Shown: positions 26,968-37,024 of the stretch, piece after piece
Position numbering within the stretch: the first letter of the stretch is position 1
How the letters are laid out: every line of letters begins with the position of its first letter
Source: Legionella donaldsonii
Lineage (GTDB): Bacteria; Pseudomonadota; Gammaproteobacteria; Legionellales; Legionellaceae
Assembly (NCBI RefSeq): GCF_900452385.1
Contig: NZ_UGOA01000001.1
Coordinates: forward strand, 186,001-250,000
Reading direction: 5' to 3'
Length of the DNA stretch: 64,000 bases
Made by a program: the position numbers and the translations under genes
Notes under the pieces: generated by a model
The model's input: the letters and a program-made list of their open reading frames with translations, nothing else
Databases searched by the model: none
What the model was told of the DNA's origin: nothing

Positions 26968-29260
26968 TCAGAAATCTCCCGGAAAGCTGCTTTAAAGGAA
27001 CCGCTAAAGTAAATTCGGCGCCCTGCCCAAATCCTTTACTTTTGACTAGCAAGGTTCCTCCTAATTCTTTTGCTGCCAGGGCACTGGCATGTAGGCCAAA
27101 ACCATGGCCATGAGATTTTGTAGTAAAACCAAAGGTAAAAATTTTGCGCAGATTTTCAGCGGTGATACCAATTCCATTATCACTAATGATGAGCTCTGCC
27201 TGATTAGTCATTGGATTAAGTCTTATCTTAATTTTGATGGTTTTATTCAGTACATGATGTTTAGGATCGGTTAAGGCATCTTTGGCATTTTGAATTAAAT
27301 TGATAATGATTTGTAATAGTTTGGCTTTGTCACTCATGAGTTCGCAGTGATGTTCCACTTCTTGATGAATAGTAATATCTTGTTTTTCAATAGCATTTTT
27401 GCACATGGAAATTGCGGTATTCACAATCTCCGGAAGGAGTAATTTTTCCGCAATGCCTGAAACCCCGCTAATGGACTCCTGCATGGTGACTATATCACCG
27501 ATATGATGGACTTGTTCAGCCAAGCACGTGATTTCTTTATCAATCTTATCGTATTCGGTAGTGATTTTTGTAACAAGGGCTATCAAATAATCAGGCAAGA
27601 TTTTTCCTTTTTCATCTTCGTTCAGATAGTACGCAAGATTGGTAATGTTTTCTTTTAACATAGTAGAAACAGCAGTCAAATGAGGTACATAAGGTTTATT
27701 GATCATTTCCTTAACCAGGTCTATAGAAACATTGACGGTATTAAGCACATTGCCAATATTATGTAAAATGGATGTCGCGAGCTCTGTCATGCCCGCTTGT
27801 CGTGCCAGGGTAATTAATTGCGAATTTAGATCACAATTTTGCAGATAAGTCTGATAATGGTTGCATGCGGCAGTGGTGCGAGCGATCAATTCTTCCGGTT
27901 CAAAGGGTTTTGATAAATAATCATCTGCTCCTGCACCTAAGCTGCTAACGACAGCTTCATTACCTGCTTTAGCCGTAATTAAAATAATAGGTATATGGGT
28001 AGTAGAGGGATCTTCTTTAAGAAGTTTAGTCAGTTGGTAGCCGTCAATAAGCGGCATCATGATGTCAGAAAGAATAACATGTGGTTTATATTGATGAACC
28101 GCATCGAGTGCCAATTTGCCGTTCTCAACTGCAATCACGTCAAAATTATTCTCAAGTAAAGACGTTATATAATGACGGATATCGCGATTATCATCTGCAA
28201 TGACAATAAAGGGACGCTCTTTTTTTGGAGACGTTTTAGCAGGTAAGGAAGCAATGCCCTGCTCAGGAGTTGCCAGAAGAGTAAAATCAACCTTAAAGTT
28301 ATGCGGTGTCGAGGAGGCTATGGCGTCTGATTTAGTCGAGGCAGGTGGTGCTTGGGCAGTACGTTCTGGCAGGCTGATATGAAAAGAAGAGCCTTTACCT
28401 ACCATACTGTCAACTCGGATATTTCCTTGCATTAACTCAACAAATTGTTTAACCAAGGTCAAACCAATGCCACTTCCTTCATAAGCTCTGGTACTTGACG
28501 AGTCAACTTGATGGAAGCGTTCAAAAACAAATGGGATTTGAGCTTGAGGAATGCCTGCTCCGGTATCAGTAACCAGAAGGTCAATCGTTTTTTTACTGCG
28601 TTGAAGGGTTACCTTAATCTCCCCTCCTGGCGAAGTGAATTTAAGAGCATTACTTAATAAATTGAAGACAATTTTTTCAATTATTTTTTTGTCCAATAAG
28701 ACTTGTTTAATTGCCGGAGCAGGAAAGAATTGGAGGCTAATTTTACGTTCCTGAGCCAAGCCCTGGATATCATCAATTAATTGCGCGATGAACTGATTTA
28801 AATCTACCGGTTCTTCGTATAATTCAAATTTATTTGCCTCAAGTTTGGTAAAATCCAGCAAGTTATTGACCAATATATAAAGCCGGACAGCATTGCGTTG
28901 CATACGGTATAAATTTTTTGTTACTTCAGCAGGGAGTGAATTCCCCTCATTTAACAGAATAGTTTTAAGCGGACTTAAAATGAGTGTTAAAGGAGTACGT
29001 AATTCATGACTTATATTGGTGATAAATTCAGATTTTAAGCGGTCTACTTCCATTAGTTTATAATTTTTATCCCGTGTATCAATCAGGGCACGGCGTGCTG
29101 TATCAACAAGAAAATTAACCAGCATCGTTAGTTTTTGAATGCTTTCTTCTTGGCTGTCGATCTTAATCGTAAAATCAAAGTCTCCTTTTACCGCCAGGCA
29201 AAGTTGATCTGCTATTTCTTCAATGTTCTTTTGTAATGTGGAGAATGTTTGTTTTGCCAT
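26927..29260 (-). CDS. Hybrid histidine kinase: kinase-receiver-kinase
   Basis: 777 residues, soluble. Residues 1-70 are a helical linker; His85 lies in a classic HisKA H-box (EFITNISHELRTPL) followed by an ATPase domain with N (NLLSNALKF), G1 (DTGAGIP) and G2 (GSGIGLTLV) boxes. A receiver follows (about 350-465, Asp399 in ILSDIMMP, Lys451 in SKPF). A second kinase module begins with His500 in TSILHNIGNVLNTVN and has its own ATPase domain (NLIQNAKDAL, DNGIGI, GFGLHASALAAKELGG). There are no membrane segments, so input must come from a partner, very likely the H-NOX protein four bases upstream. From memory, Legionella pneumophila has a related kinase controlling an adjacent GGDEF-EAL protein. 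Confidence 0.94.
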   Translation of the reverse strand: MAKQTFSTLQKNIEEIADQLCLAVKGDFDFTIKIDSQEESIQKLTMLVNFLVDTARRALIDTRDKNYKLMEVDRLKSEFITNISHELRTPLTLILSPLKTILLNEGNSLPAEVTKNLYRMQRNAVRLYILVNNLLDFTKLEANKFELYEEPVDLNQFIAQLIDDIQGLAQERKISLQFFPAPAIKQVLLDKKIIEKIVFNLLSNALKFTSPGGEIKVTLQRSKKTIDLLVTDTGAGIPQAQIPFVFERFHQVDSSSTRAYEGSGIGLTLVKQFVELMQGNIRVDSMVGKGSSFHISLPERTAQAPPASTKSDAIASSTPHNFKVDFTLLATPEQGIASLPAKTSPKKERPFIVIADDNRDIRHYITSLLENNFDVIAVENGKLALDAVHQYKPHVILSDIMMPLIDGYQLTKLLKEDPSTTHIPIILITAKAGNEAVVSSLGAGADDYLSKPFEPEELIARTTAACNHYQTYLQNCDLNSQLITLARQAGMTELATSILHNIGNVLNTVNVSIDLVKEMINKPYVPHLTAVSTMLKENITNLAYYLNEDEKGKILPDYLIALVTKITTEYDKIDKEITCLAEQVHHIGDIVTMQESISGVSGIAEKLLLPEIVNTAISMCKNAIEKQDITIHQEVEHHCELMSDKAKLLQIIINLIQNAKDALTDPKHHVLNKTIKIKIRLNPMTNQAELIISDNGIGITAENLRKIFTFGFTTKSHGHGFGLHASALAAKELGGTLLVKSKGFGQGAEFTLAVPLKQLSGRFLNDDSYKGYENSHY

Positions 29261-29264
29261 AGAC

Positions 29265-29828
29265 TCAAGTTCCTAGCTTTGTCCACCGAATGTGAATTTC
29301 ACACTCATCATCTCCTAATTTTAGACATTTTTTCTCTGTTATAGTGGTTTCATCTTGATAATAATTAATTACCCACAGGGCTAAGGTCTTATACAAGCCG
29401 CAAAGTTTATTAGGAGAACGATAATGAGTGATAAGTTGATTGGGGAGTTGTTCTACTCTGAATTTATCATTGATAGCCCGGCGAGATTCTACATCCACCA
29501 TGCTTGTAGCAAAGCAATTATGAATCGTTGGTTGTATGGATAAAAATTCATAAGAATTTTTCGACATTCGAAACCAGGTGGGGAAGCGTTTAATGGCATC
29601 CTCACCGAAATAATTCGCGTAAGTTTGATAGGCCTGTTCCGGAGTTATTTTTAAGATTTGCAGAGCAGCATCAAACAAGCGTTGCCATTCTTCATCAGAA
29701 TAGACCGTATTCATTTGAAACTCTCTGTCATTGGGTACTTTCGCAAGGGCTTTTACTTGGCGAATTCCTTCCTCTCCTGCGAGGTCGGCAATCATTTGTA
29801 TTAAAATTTTTTGCATAAGACCAACCAT
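29265..29828 (-). CDS. H-NOX heme nitric-oxide-binding sensor protein
   Basis: 187 residues matching the H-NOX fold used by bacteria to sense nitric oxide through heme. The axial ligand is probably His103 in QPTIHNCF. The heme-propionate motif YxSxR is present as Tyr136, Ser138 and Asn140 (HYRSPNKLC), with Arg replaced by Asn. The C-terminus KCLKLGDDECEIHIRW matches the end of stand-alone H-NOX proteins such as that of Vibrio. AAGGAG seven bases before the ATG at 29828 supports this start. It is first in a three-gene unit with the hybrid kinase and the GGDEF-EAL regulator and probably inhibits or activates the kinase. The ligand actually bound is not shown by sequence. Confidence 0.88.
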   Translation of the reverse strand: MVGLMQKILIQMIADLAGEEGIRQVKALAKVPNDREFQMNTVYSDEEWQRLFDAALQILKITPEQAYQTYANYFGEDAIKRFPTWFRMSKNSYEFLSIQPTIHNCFATSMVDVESRRAINDKFRVEQLPNQLITHYRSPNKLCGLYKTLALWVINYYQDETTITEKKCLKLGDDECEIHIRWTKLGT

Positions 29829-30136
29829 TCACTAACTCCTTATCAGCAATGAGGCATCTAAATTCAAATTTTAATATAGCTGTATTGCTTGCGTGTCTGG
29901 CAGCCATAATTCAAGTATGGCAGTAATCTATAGACTGTGTTTTGGCTTATAGTTAAATTTTGGCATAAAGAAGCAAAGAATGTGAAAATGATAAGAAAAT
30001 TAAATAATCCCACTCATTAGGGAAGACAATTAAAACAATTCCGGCGTGCATTTTGCTTTCCAAATGGAATCGGCTCTCATGAATGGGGGCAGTAGGTTGA
30101 TTATAATTATCGCATGATGAAGGAATTTCGATATTT
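29829..30136. other. Divergent control region between the H-NOX operon and a flippase gene
   Basis: 308 A/T-rich bases with no ORF worth keeping. A short inverted repeat GCCATA / TATGGC (29903-29921, seven-base loop) is about 75 bases upstream of the H-NOX start. No clear -35/-10 pair was found on either strand and no NsrR- or NorR-like site was recognised. Confidence 0.4.
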
Positions 30137-31453
30137 ATGGTTTTTGCACTTAATTTATTGATAGTGATTGCTGATCAATTTATGCTTTTTATCGTTAATA
30201 TGTTGGTCGCAAGACACGCCGGGGAAGAGTTATTTGGAGATTTTACGGTTGCAACGAATGCTCTATGGCTATTGGCAACCATCATTACTTTTGGCATTGA
30301 TTCAATTATAGCTTATTACGTACCTAAATTTTATGTAAAGAAGAGGTACGGTGAAATTATTCGATTAACGGTTTCCATGAGAGGGTTTCTAAAACCCATT
30401 TATTTGACCTTATTTGTCTCAGGGTTGTTATTAAGTTTAGCCCTTATAGGACTCGGTCAAGCGTTAACAACATTGGATTTTTTTGAGATTACGCATCCTT
30501 TTTTACTTTTTTTATGGGGTACAGTTGCACTGTCCTTATATAATATTTTCATCCAGTTTTTCCGTGCCATCGATTATATGCGTACGGCGGTAATCTTGAG
30601 TTTATGTCAAACAATCATTTATTTTCTCTTGAGTTTATTGACTTACTTTTACCTTTACCCGGTTTTTTTTCATCAAGATGCTCATTACTTTCCGCATGTC
30701 ATGCTGATTGGTTTTATTTTAAGTTACGCTTTTATCTTGCTTATCTCAGTTTTTATTCAGCAGCGAACAAAAATCCAACTGTATAGGAGTCATGTCACTG
30801 TCGATCTACATAAGCAGCCTATATGGAAGGAAAAGATGTATGGATACACTATACAAAATTTAAATAGGTATATTTTCACAGCGATTCCTTTACTGGTGAT
30901 TGAATGGCTAGGACATCATGAACATTCCGCGGGACTATTTTCGGCAGTTACCTCGATTATTTCATTAGCTTTTATTGCTATAGGTCCAATTGGTATTTTA
31001 ATTGGTCCAGATATTTCTGCGGCTTTTGCGCAAAGTAGAATGATACTCAAACGAACAATAAAGAAATATTTGGTGATTTGCTTTGTCACCTCGCTTGTTA
31101 TCGTCATCATTATGGCTTTCTTTGCCAAACCCATTCTTTTGTTGTACAAATCAAATTTTATTAATGCATTACCCTATACTTATATTTGTCTAATAAATGT
31201 TATGACCTATGCGGTTTCAATGCCTTTGTCCAAAATGATAGAGTATTCGCATAAAGGCAGCGTGGTAGGGGCAAAATTGACGATGTCTATTTTGTTATTT
31301 CAATTTATTTCATGCCTTATTCTGATTCCTTGGTTAGATTTGACAGGGGCTATTATTTGTTATGTAGGTATTAATGTTGTTTATAATGCTGTCATGGTTA
31401 TTATGGCGCTAAGAATTTATCGCAGCGAACCATTTGATGGCCATACAGTTTAA
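30137..31453 (+). CDS. Polysaccharide flippase-like membrane protein (MOP superfamily)
   Basis: 438 residues with about 12 hydrophobic segments, resembling the polysaccharide-transport/MATE-like (Wzx, MVF) superfamily. LIVIADQFMLFIVNMLVARHAGEELFGDFTVA is the usual first two helices, with the G-x-L/F-FG-xF pattern. It would move lipid-linked sugars across the inner membrane. No glycosyltransferase genes are near, so the substrate is open. AAGGA lies about 13 bases before the ATG. The next gene begins 25 bases after its stop, suggesting one transcript. Confidence 0.82.
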   Translation: MVFALNLLIVIADQFMLFIVNMLVARHAGEELFGDFTVATNALWLLATIITFGIDSIIAYYVPKFYVKKRYGEIIRLTVSMRGFLKPIYLTLFVSGLLLSLALIGLGQALTTLDFFEITHPFLLFLWGTVALSLYNIFIQFFRAIDYMRTAVILSLCQTIIYFLLSLLTYFYLYPVFFHQDAHYFPHVMLIGFILSYAFILLISVFIQQRTKIQLYRSHVTVDLHKQPIWKEKMYGYTIQNLNRYIFTAIPLLVIEWLGHHEHSAGLFSAVTSIISLAFIAIGPIGILIGPDISAAFAQSRMILKRTIKKYLVICFVTSLVIVIIMAFFAKPILLLYKSNFINALPYTYICLINVMTYAVSMPLSKMIEYSHKGSVVGAKLTMSILLFQFISCLILIPWLDLTGAIICYVGINVVYNAVMVIMALRIYRSEPFDGHTV

Positions 31454-31478
31454 TAGGGCCGAAGAAAAAGGATTTCAC

Positions 31479-32174
31479 ATGCTAATTCTCTATTCCTATC
31501 CGGAGTTATTTGGTTTACCTGATAATAATCCCTTTGGCCTCAAGGTTGATACCTTTCTAAGACTGGCAAAAATTAATTATCAACTGGAACATATTCTTGA
31601 TACCAAGGATGCGCCTCGAGGACAATTACCCTATATTCTTGATGATGGTGAAATGATTACAGACAGCAATCGGATCATTCAATATTTGACTAAAAAATAT
31701 AAGCTCACTTTCGATAGCAATTTGAATCCAACTCAGAAAAATCTACATTTTCTGGTGACAAGGCTTTTGGATAATCACTTATACTGGGTGATGTCATACT
31801 CTCGTTGGCAAGATGAACGGTTTTGGCCCTTGTTTAAAGCGGAATTTTTACGCCAATTTCCGCAATTGGCTGAAAATTCTTTGGAAAAGACAAGAAATTA
31901 CAACATTCAAAAGTATCATTACCAAGGCATTGGCCGCTATAAAACAGAAGAAATTTATCAAGCTGGTATTGATAATTTAAAAAGTATCGATCGAATGCTG
32001 GCCCATAATGATTTTTTCTTTGGCTCGAAATTCCATACTATTGATGCTTGCTGCTATGGATTTTTGGCAAATATCCTTTATTTTAATATAGAAACGCCAC
32101 TGAAAGAATTTATGGTGAATGAAAGCGCTCTAGGTGCCTATACAAATCGGATACGAGCTCTACTCTGTTATTAA
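31479..32174 (+). CDS. Glutathione S-transferase-like protein (Fax/metaxin type)
   Basis: 231 residues from the ATG at 31479, which has AAAGGAT seven bases before it; the longer frame from 31434 overlaps the flippase gene. The N-terminal half has a thioredoxin-like GST domain (LILYSYPELFGLPDNNPFGLKVDTFLRLAKI, then LPYILDDGEMITDSNRIIQYL), and the C-terminal half is helical with FHTIDACCYGFLANIL. The pattern is closest to the Fax/metaxin-like branch of GSTs rather than classical detoxifying enzymes. The substrate is unknown. Confidence 0.85.
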   Translation: MLILYSYPELFGLPDNNPFGLKVDTFLRLAKINYQLEHILDTKDAPRGQLPYILDDGEMITDSNRIIQYLTKKYKLTFDSNLNPTQKNLHFLVTRLLDNHLYWVMSYSRWQDERFWPLFKAEFLRQFPQLAENSLEKTRNYNIQKYHYQGIGRYKTEEIYQAGIDNLKSIDRMLAHNDFFFGSKFHTIDACCYGFLANILYFNIETPLKEFMVNESALGAYTNRIRALLCY

Positions 32175-32248
32175 TAGACGCCTCAGTATCTATATGGCGC
32201 GCTGGAATACGGCAATACAGCAGCATTTAGAAATATCAATAAAGAAGT

Positions 32249-33913
32249 CTAGTGGTTTTGTACTAACAGCTCCTTGGCATGTGAACGTGTCTGCTCGGTG
32301 ATGGTCAAACCACCTAGCATACGGGCTATTTCATCAACTTTTTCTGCAACAGTCAGAGGTATTATCTGTGAGTATGTTTGATTACTATCGCTGTGTTTTT
32401 CAACAACAAAATGATGATGTGCGCAAGAAGCAACCTGTGCTTGATGAGTAACACAAAACACTTGGAGGCGCTCACCCAGTTTGCGTAATAATTGTCCCAC
32501 CAAAGCAGCTGTAGCACCGCCTATTCCTACATCCACTTCGTCGAAAAGAAGGGTAGGAGTAGAGCCACGTTGTGCGGTAATCATCTGAATGGCAAGGCTT
32601 ATTCGTGAAAGCTCACCGCCAGAAGCTATTTTTACCAAAGCCTCTGGCACCATACCAGGATTGGTACAAACCTTGTACTCCACTTTATCTAAACCATGTG
32701 GCTGCATTTTTTCCAAAGCAGTAAATTCAATTTCTATATAGCCTTTAGGCATGCCTAGTTGTTGAATACAGGCGGTTATTTCCTGGGCTAGTTTTACTGC
32801 GTGTAACTGCCGTGACTTTCTAAGTGTTTGAGCAGCGGATTCAAAGACTTGGATTTGTTGCTGATACTGTTGTTGTAAATAATGAGCCCTGTTTTCAGAA
32901 TTTTGTAATTGCTCTAATTCTTTTTGTAACGCCTGGGCATGCTCGGGTAATTGATTGGCATCAACATGATATTTGCGTGCCGCCTGGTGTAACGCGCTAA
33001 TTCTTGTTTCTACTTCCTGTAACCGTTCGGGGTCTAATTGTACCTGTTCTGAAAAATGCTTTATTTCATCGAATGCTTCTTCGCATTGAATCAGAGCGCT
33101 GTTAACTAATTCACAAGCATTCCTAATTTGAGCTTTTTCCTGTGGTAATTCATGCAGTAATTGCATGATTTGATTAAGTCCCTGGCAGATATTGGGCTCA
33201 TTATCTGCGCTGAGTAGATGGGAAATTTGCTGTGTACGTTGTAAGTAATCCTGCGCGTGATGTAACAATTGATGCTCTTCATGCAAAGTCTGCATTTCAT
33301 TCTCATGCAAGGCGAGTTCTGTTAACTCCTCAATTTGAAATTGTAACAAATTGATTTTATCACTTTGCAGCTCTCGATTTTGCAAGCTGTCTAGTTCTTG
33401 CTTTGTTTTTTGACACTGTTTATAGAGTTTATTGACTTCTGTGACTAACGTGCTGTGACCAGCATATTGATCCAACTGTTCTCGATGGGTTTGATGGTGC
33501 ATGAGCGTTTGATGTTGATGTTGTCCGTGAATATGTACAAGCATTTCACTTAATTCTTTGACCTTCTGTAAGGGAAAAGGTTGGCCATTAATATAAGATT
33601 TAGAACGTCCTTCGCTATATAGAACCCGGCGAAGCATGATAATACCTTCATCACAACTGATATCCTGCTCTGTAAGCCAACGAGCAGGCTCCGAGTCTGC
33701 TTCAAAATGAAAGCAGGCGCTTATATCGCATTTTTCTTCGCCAGTACGGATAACGGAGGCGTCAGCACGGCCACCTAAAGCCAGCATAAGCGCGTCAATC
33801 ATGATGGATTTACCAGCCCCCGTTTCACCGGTAAAAGCGGTCATTCCATTTGCAAAATCAAGCTCCAATTGTTTAACTATGGCAAAATTTTCAATGCGTA
33901 AGGTAGTCAGCAT
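32249..33913 (-). CDS. recN: DNA repair protein RecN
   Basis: An SMC-like ATPase that acts in double-strand break repair. 554 residues, as in E. coli (553). Walker A is [10 protein letters not shown] near the N-terminus, a long coiled coil occupies the middle, and the signature [12 protein letters not shown] and Walker [13 protein letters not shown] are at the C-terminus. Its start overlaps the end of nadK by seven bases, so both are on one transcript, an order seen in other gamma-proteobacteria. No clear LexA box was seen in front of nadK. Confidence 0.97.
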   Translation of the reverse strand: MLTTLRIENFAIVKQLELDFANGMTAFTGETGAGKSIMIDALMLALGGRADASVIRTGEEKCDISACFHFEADSEPARWLTEQDISCDEGIIMLRRVLYSEGRSKSYINGQPFPLQKVKELSEMLVHIHGQHQHQTLMHHQTHREQLDQYAGHSTLVTEVNKLYKQCQKTKQELDSLQNRELQSDKINLLQFQIEELTELALHENEMQTLHEEHQLLHHAQDYLQRTQQISHLLSADNEPNICQGLNQIMQLLHELPQEKAQIRNACELVNSALIQCEEAFDEIKHFSEQVQLDPERLQEVETRISALHQAARKYHVDANQLPEHAQALQKELEQLQNSENRAHYLQQQYQQQIQVFESAAQTLRKSRQLHAVKLAQEITACIQQLGMPKGYIEIEFTALEKMQPHGLDKVEYKVCTNPGMVPEALVKIASGGELSRISLAIQMITAQRGSTPTLLFDEVDVGIGGATAALVGQLLRKLGERLQVFCVTHQAQVASCAHHHFVVEKHSDSNQTYSQIIPLTVAEKVDEIARMLGGLTITEQTRSHAKELLVQNH

Positions 33914-34803
33914 GATTTATCCTGGTGTTTGGCTTCCCAACCTAGTTTAACTCGTAATGTATCGTAATAATGGTAATCTCGAGGATGTAATAAACGCAGT
34001 TGCTGAGCATTTTTTTCGATAGAAACTAATTGTCCGGGTTTTACTAGTCGAGATTCATGGCCGTCACAGCTAATGCGTAAATCGCTTTCATTACGCTCAC
34101 TGATTTTTAAATCAATTTTCACCTGACCATCAACAACGACGGGTCGTGAACTTAAGCTATGCGAAAACATGGGTACCAGGACAATGGCATTAAGTTGTGG
34201 ATGCATAATGGGGCCGCCAGCTGATAAAGCATAGGCGGTGGAACCAGTCGGGGTAGCTAGAATCATACCGTCTGAACGATAACGACTGACAAATTGTTGA
34301 TTGATGAACACGTCAAATTCAATCAGATGGGTCTCATTACCACGACCTAATACGACATCGTTCAAGGCATCGCCTTGGAAATAAATCTTTTCACCGTCAT
34401 GAATACGGGTATGTAATAAAAAGCGTAGTTCTTCTTCGTACTTACCAGTCAATACGGCGCTAAGATGGTGTTCTATGTTATTGGGTGAAATATCAGTTAA
34501 AAAGCCCAAACGGCCACGATTAATGCCTATTACCGGAACATTGACCTTAATTGCCATGCGTGCGGCAGATAGCAGACTGCCATCGCCGCCTACGACGACG
34601 ATTAAATCCTCCTTGTCACCCATGGCCTCACGGGGAAGGGTTGGCAAATTGATATCGAAATGCGATGCGGTATCAATATCAAGAAAGGCAGTCACTTGCT
34701 GGCTTTGTAAAAAATCAACCAAACGGTGTAGGCTTTCATTAACCCCTTGATTGGCTCGATGTTGTCGTGCATACAAAATAACTCGTTTGAATCGTTGTTT
34801 CAT
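33907..34803 (-). CDS. nadK: NAD kinase
   Basis: Phosphorylates NAD to NADP with ATP. 298 residues with the defining [11 protein letters not shown] motif, [20 protein letters not shown] and [14 protein letters not shown] segments. It precedes recN, with which it overlaps by seven bases. The 145-base gap to typA contains the typA terminator. Confidence 0.97.
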   Translation of the reverse strand: MKQRFKRVILYARQHRANQGVNESLHRLVDFLQSQQVTAFLDIDTASHFDINLPTLPREAMGDKEDLIVVVGGDGSLLSAARMAIKVNVPVIGINRGRLGFLTDISPNNIEHHLSAVLTGKYEEELRFLLHTRIHDGEKIYFQGDALNDVVLGRGNETHLIEFDVFINQQFVSRYRSDGMILATPTGSTAYALSAGGPIMHPQLNAIVLVPMFSHSLSSRPVVVDGQVKIDLKISERNESDLRISCDGHESRLVKPGQLVSIEKNAQQLRLLHPRDYHYYDTLRVKLGWEAKHQDKSC

Positions 34804-34904
34804 ATTCTGCTGCTTAGATTAGTAATAGCGTGGAGGATTGTAGAATGTTTTTTACAATACCATTTTTTCCCATTCAAAAAAATGGCTATATGAATGCGGT
34901 GTAT

Positions 34905-34939
34905 AAGAAGAGAAATCCCGCTTGCGTATGGCAAGCGGG
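34905..34939 (-). terminator. Terminator of typA
   Basis: On the minus strand CCCGCTTGC and GCAAGCGGG form a perfect nine-pair stem with a five-base loop, ten bases after the typA stop, followed by ATTTCTCTTC. The U-tract is interrupted but the stem is strong. Confidence 0.6.
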
Positions 34940-34948
34940 GGAGGAGTA

Positions 34949-36772
34949 TTAATCTTCACTGGAAGCACGTGAAGCACGTTTACGTTCGTGCTCCTTCAAG
35001 GCTTTTTTACGTAGACGAATCGATTGGGGTGTAACTTCAACCAGCTCGTCATCATCGATGAATTCTAAAGCCTGTTCCAGAGTCAGTTTAATTGCTGGCG
35101 TCAGGATAATATTTTCATCACTACCTGAGGCACGGATATTGGTCAGTTGTTTTTCTTTAGTAACATTCACAACCAGATCATTATCACGGGCATGAATGCC
35201 AACAATCATTCCTTCATAACAAACAGCTTGAGGTTCGATAAACAAACGGCCACGATCCTGTAAATTGAATAACGCAAAGGCACGTGCAGTACCTTGGCAA
35301 TTGGCAATCAAAACACCATTGATGCGTTTTCCAATTCGTCCACGAATAGCAGGGCCGTAATGATCATAAACATGATACATTAATCCTGTACCTGACGTAC
35401 TGGACAAAAATTCGGTATGGAAACCTATCAGGCCGCGTGTTGGAATAAGATAATCGAGTCGTACACGCCCTTTTCCATCAGGAACCATGTTTTGCAGCTC
35501 GCCACGGCGTTCGCCCAGTTTTTCCATAATACTGCCCTGATGATTTTCTTCCACATCAACTGTCAGGCGCTCATAGGGTTCTTGCTGTTCGCCGTTTTCT
35601 TCACGGAGAATGACTTCTGGTTTACAGATAGCCAATTCAAAACCTTCACGCCGCATATTTTCAATGAGAATTGATAAATGTAATTCTCCACGACCCGAAA
35701 CTCTGAACTTATCTGGATCTTCAGTATCTTCGACGCGTAAAGCCACATTATGGAGGAGTTCAGTTTGTAAACGTTCACGCACTTTACGACTTGTAACAAA
35801 TTTGCCTTCTTGCCCGGCGAAGGGTGAATCGTTAATCTGAAAGGTCATACTGATTGTGGGTTCATCAACTGTCAATGCAGGCAAGGCTTCAACGTGGTTG
35901 GGGTCGCAAAGCGTATCAGAGATATTAAGTTGTTCAATACCGGTCACAGCAATAATATCGCCTGCTCTTGCTTGCTCCACTTCAACTCGCTCAAGCCCTT
36001 TGAAACCAAGTAATTGCAATAAGCGGCCACTACGGACGTTACCGTCTTTATCAATAATTTTAACAGGCGATTTGGCTTTAATCTGACCCCGCGTAATGCG
36101 GCCGATACCAATGGTGCCTACGTAGGACGAATAATCCAGCGAGCTAATTTGCATCTGGAAAGGGCCGTCAGCGTCTACATTCGGCGGAGCGACTTTATCG
36201 ATAATAGTTTGCAGTAATGCATTCATATCCGACGCTTCCTCATCCAGGTCAAGCTTGGCATAGCCATTTAAAGCAGAGGCATAAACAACCGGGAAATCAA
36301 GTTGGGCATCCGTGGCGCCAAGATTATCAAACAGATCAAAAACCTGATCCATGACCCAATGAGGCCTTGCGCCGGGGCGATCGATTTTATTGATGACTAC
36401 AATAGGATTTAAACCGCGGGCAAACGCTTTTTGTGTTACAAAGCGCGTTTGAGGCATCGGGCCGTCAACAGCATCGACTAACAGCAACACACTATCGACC
36501 ATCGATAGAATTCGCTCAACCTCGCCGCCAAAATCAGCATGCCCTGGTGTATCGACGATATTAATTTGATGATCACGCCAGTGTACACAGGTATTCTTGG
36601 CTAAAATAGTAATACCACGTTCTTTTTCCAGGGCGTTAGAATCCATCAGGCGCTCAACTTTAGGAGCACGCTCATTCAGAGTCCCTGTTTGTTGTAACAG
36701 TTTGTCGACCAAAGTAGTTTTGCCATGATCGACGTGAGCGATGATGGCGATATTGCGAATTTGTTCAATCAT
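34949..36772 (-). CDS. typA: Ribosome-associated translational GTPase TypA/BipA
   Basis: A translation-factor GTPase that binds 70S ribosomes, aids large-subunit assembly and affects stress growth. 607 residues, as in E. coli. G1 is [15 protein letters not shown], the switch region has RGITI, G3 is DTPGHADF, G4 is [10 protein letters not shown]. The EF-G-like C-terminal domains ([18 protein letters not shown]) and the BipA-specific C-terminal domain ([16 protein letters not shown]) are complete. Confidence 0.97.
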   Translation of the reverse strand: MIEQIRNIAIIAHVDHGKTTLVDKLLQQTGTLNERAPKVERLMDSNALEKERGITILAKNTCVHWRDHQINIVDTPGHADFGGEVERILSMVDSVLLLVDAVDGPMPQTRFVTQKAFARGLNPIVVINKIDRPGARPHWVMDQVFDLFDNLGATDAQLDFPVVYASALNGYAKLDLDEEASDMNALLQTIIDKVAPPNVDADGPFQMQISSLDYSSYVGTIGIGRITRGQIKAKSPVKIIDKDGNVRSGRLLQLLGFKGLERVEVEQARAGDIIAVTGIEQLNISDTLCDPNHVEALPALTVDEPTISMTFQINDSPFAGQEGKFVTSRKVRERLQTELLHNVALRVEDTEDPDKFRVSGRGELHLSILIENMRREGFELAICKPEVILREENGEQQEPYERLTVDVEENHQGSIMEKLGERRGELQNMVPDGKGRVRLDYLIPTRGLIGFHTEFLSSTSGTGLMYHVYDHYGPAIRGRIGKRINGVLIANCQGTARAFALFNLQDRGRLFIEPQAVCYEGMIVGIHARDNDLVVNVTKEKQLTNIRASGSDENIILTPAIKLTLEQALEFIDDDELVEVTPQSIRLRKKALKEHERKRASRASSED

Positions 36773-36992
36773 AAATGACCTATGTTTGACGATAAAGGAG
36801 GGCTACATGACTTTTACGCAGTGAAGCAAAAGCAGAGCATCTGTTCATGGATTCGACATTATACATGGATTGCTATGTAAATCCTATCAACTCGCTTCTT
36901 ACTCGTGCTAAGAAGAATTAACAACGTTCACTTTGAGTCTGCAGCGACTTAATTTAAGTATAAGACATTCAACATGAAGTAATGAGAGTAGA

Positions 36993-37012
36993 GGCCTGTC
37001 TTTCGGCAGGCC
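36993..37012 (-). terminator. Weak hairpin after brnQ
   Basis: GGCCTG and CAGGCC form a six-pair stem with an eight-base loop 13 bases beyond the brnQ stop. There is no U-run on the minus strand, so it is a weak terminator at best. Confidence 0.3.
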
Positions 37013-37024
37013 AGGAAAAGTGGA

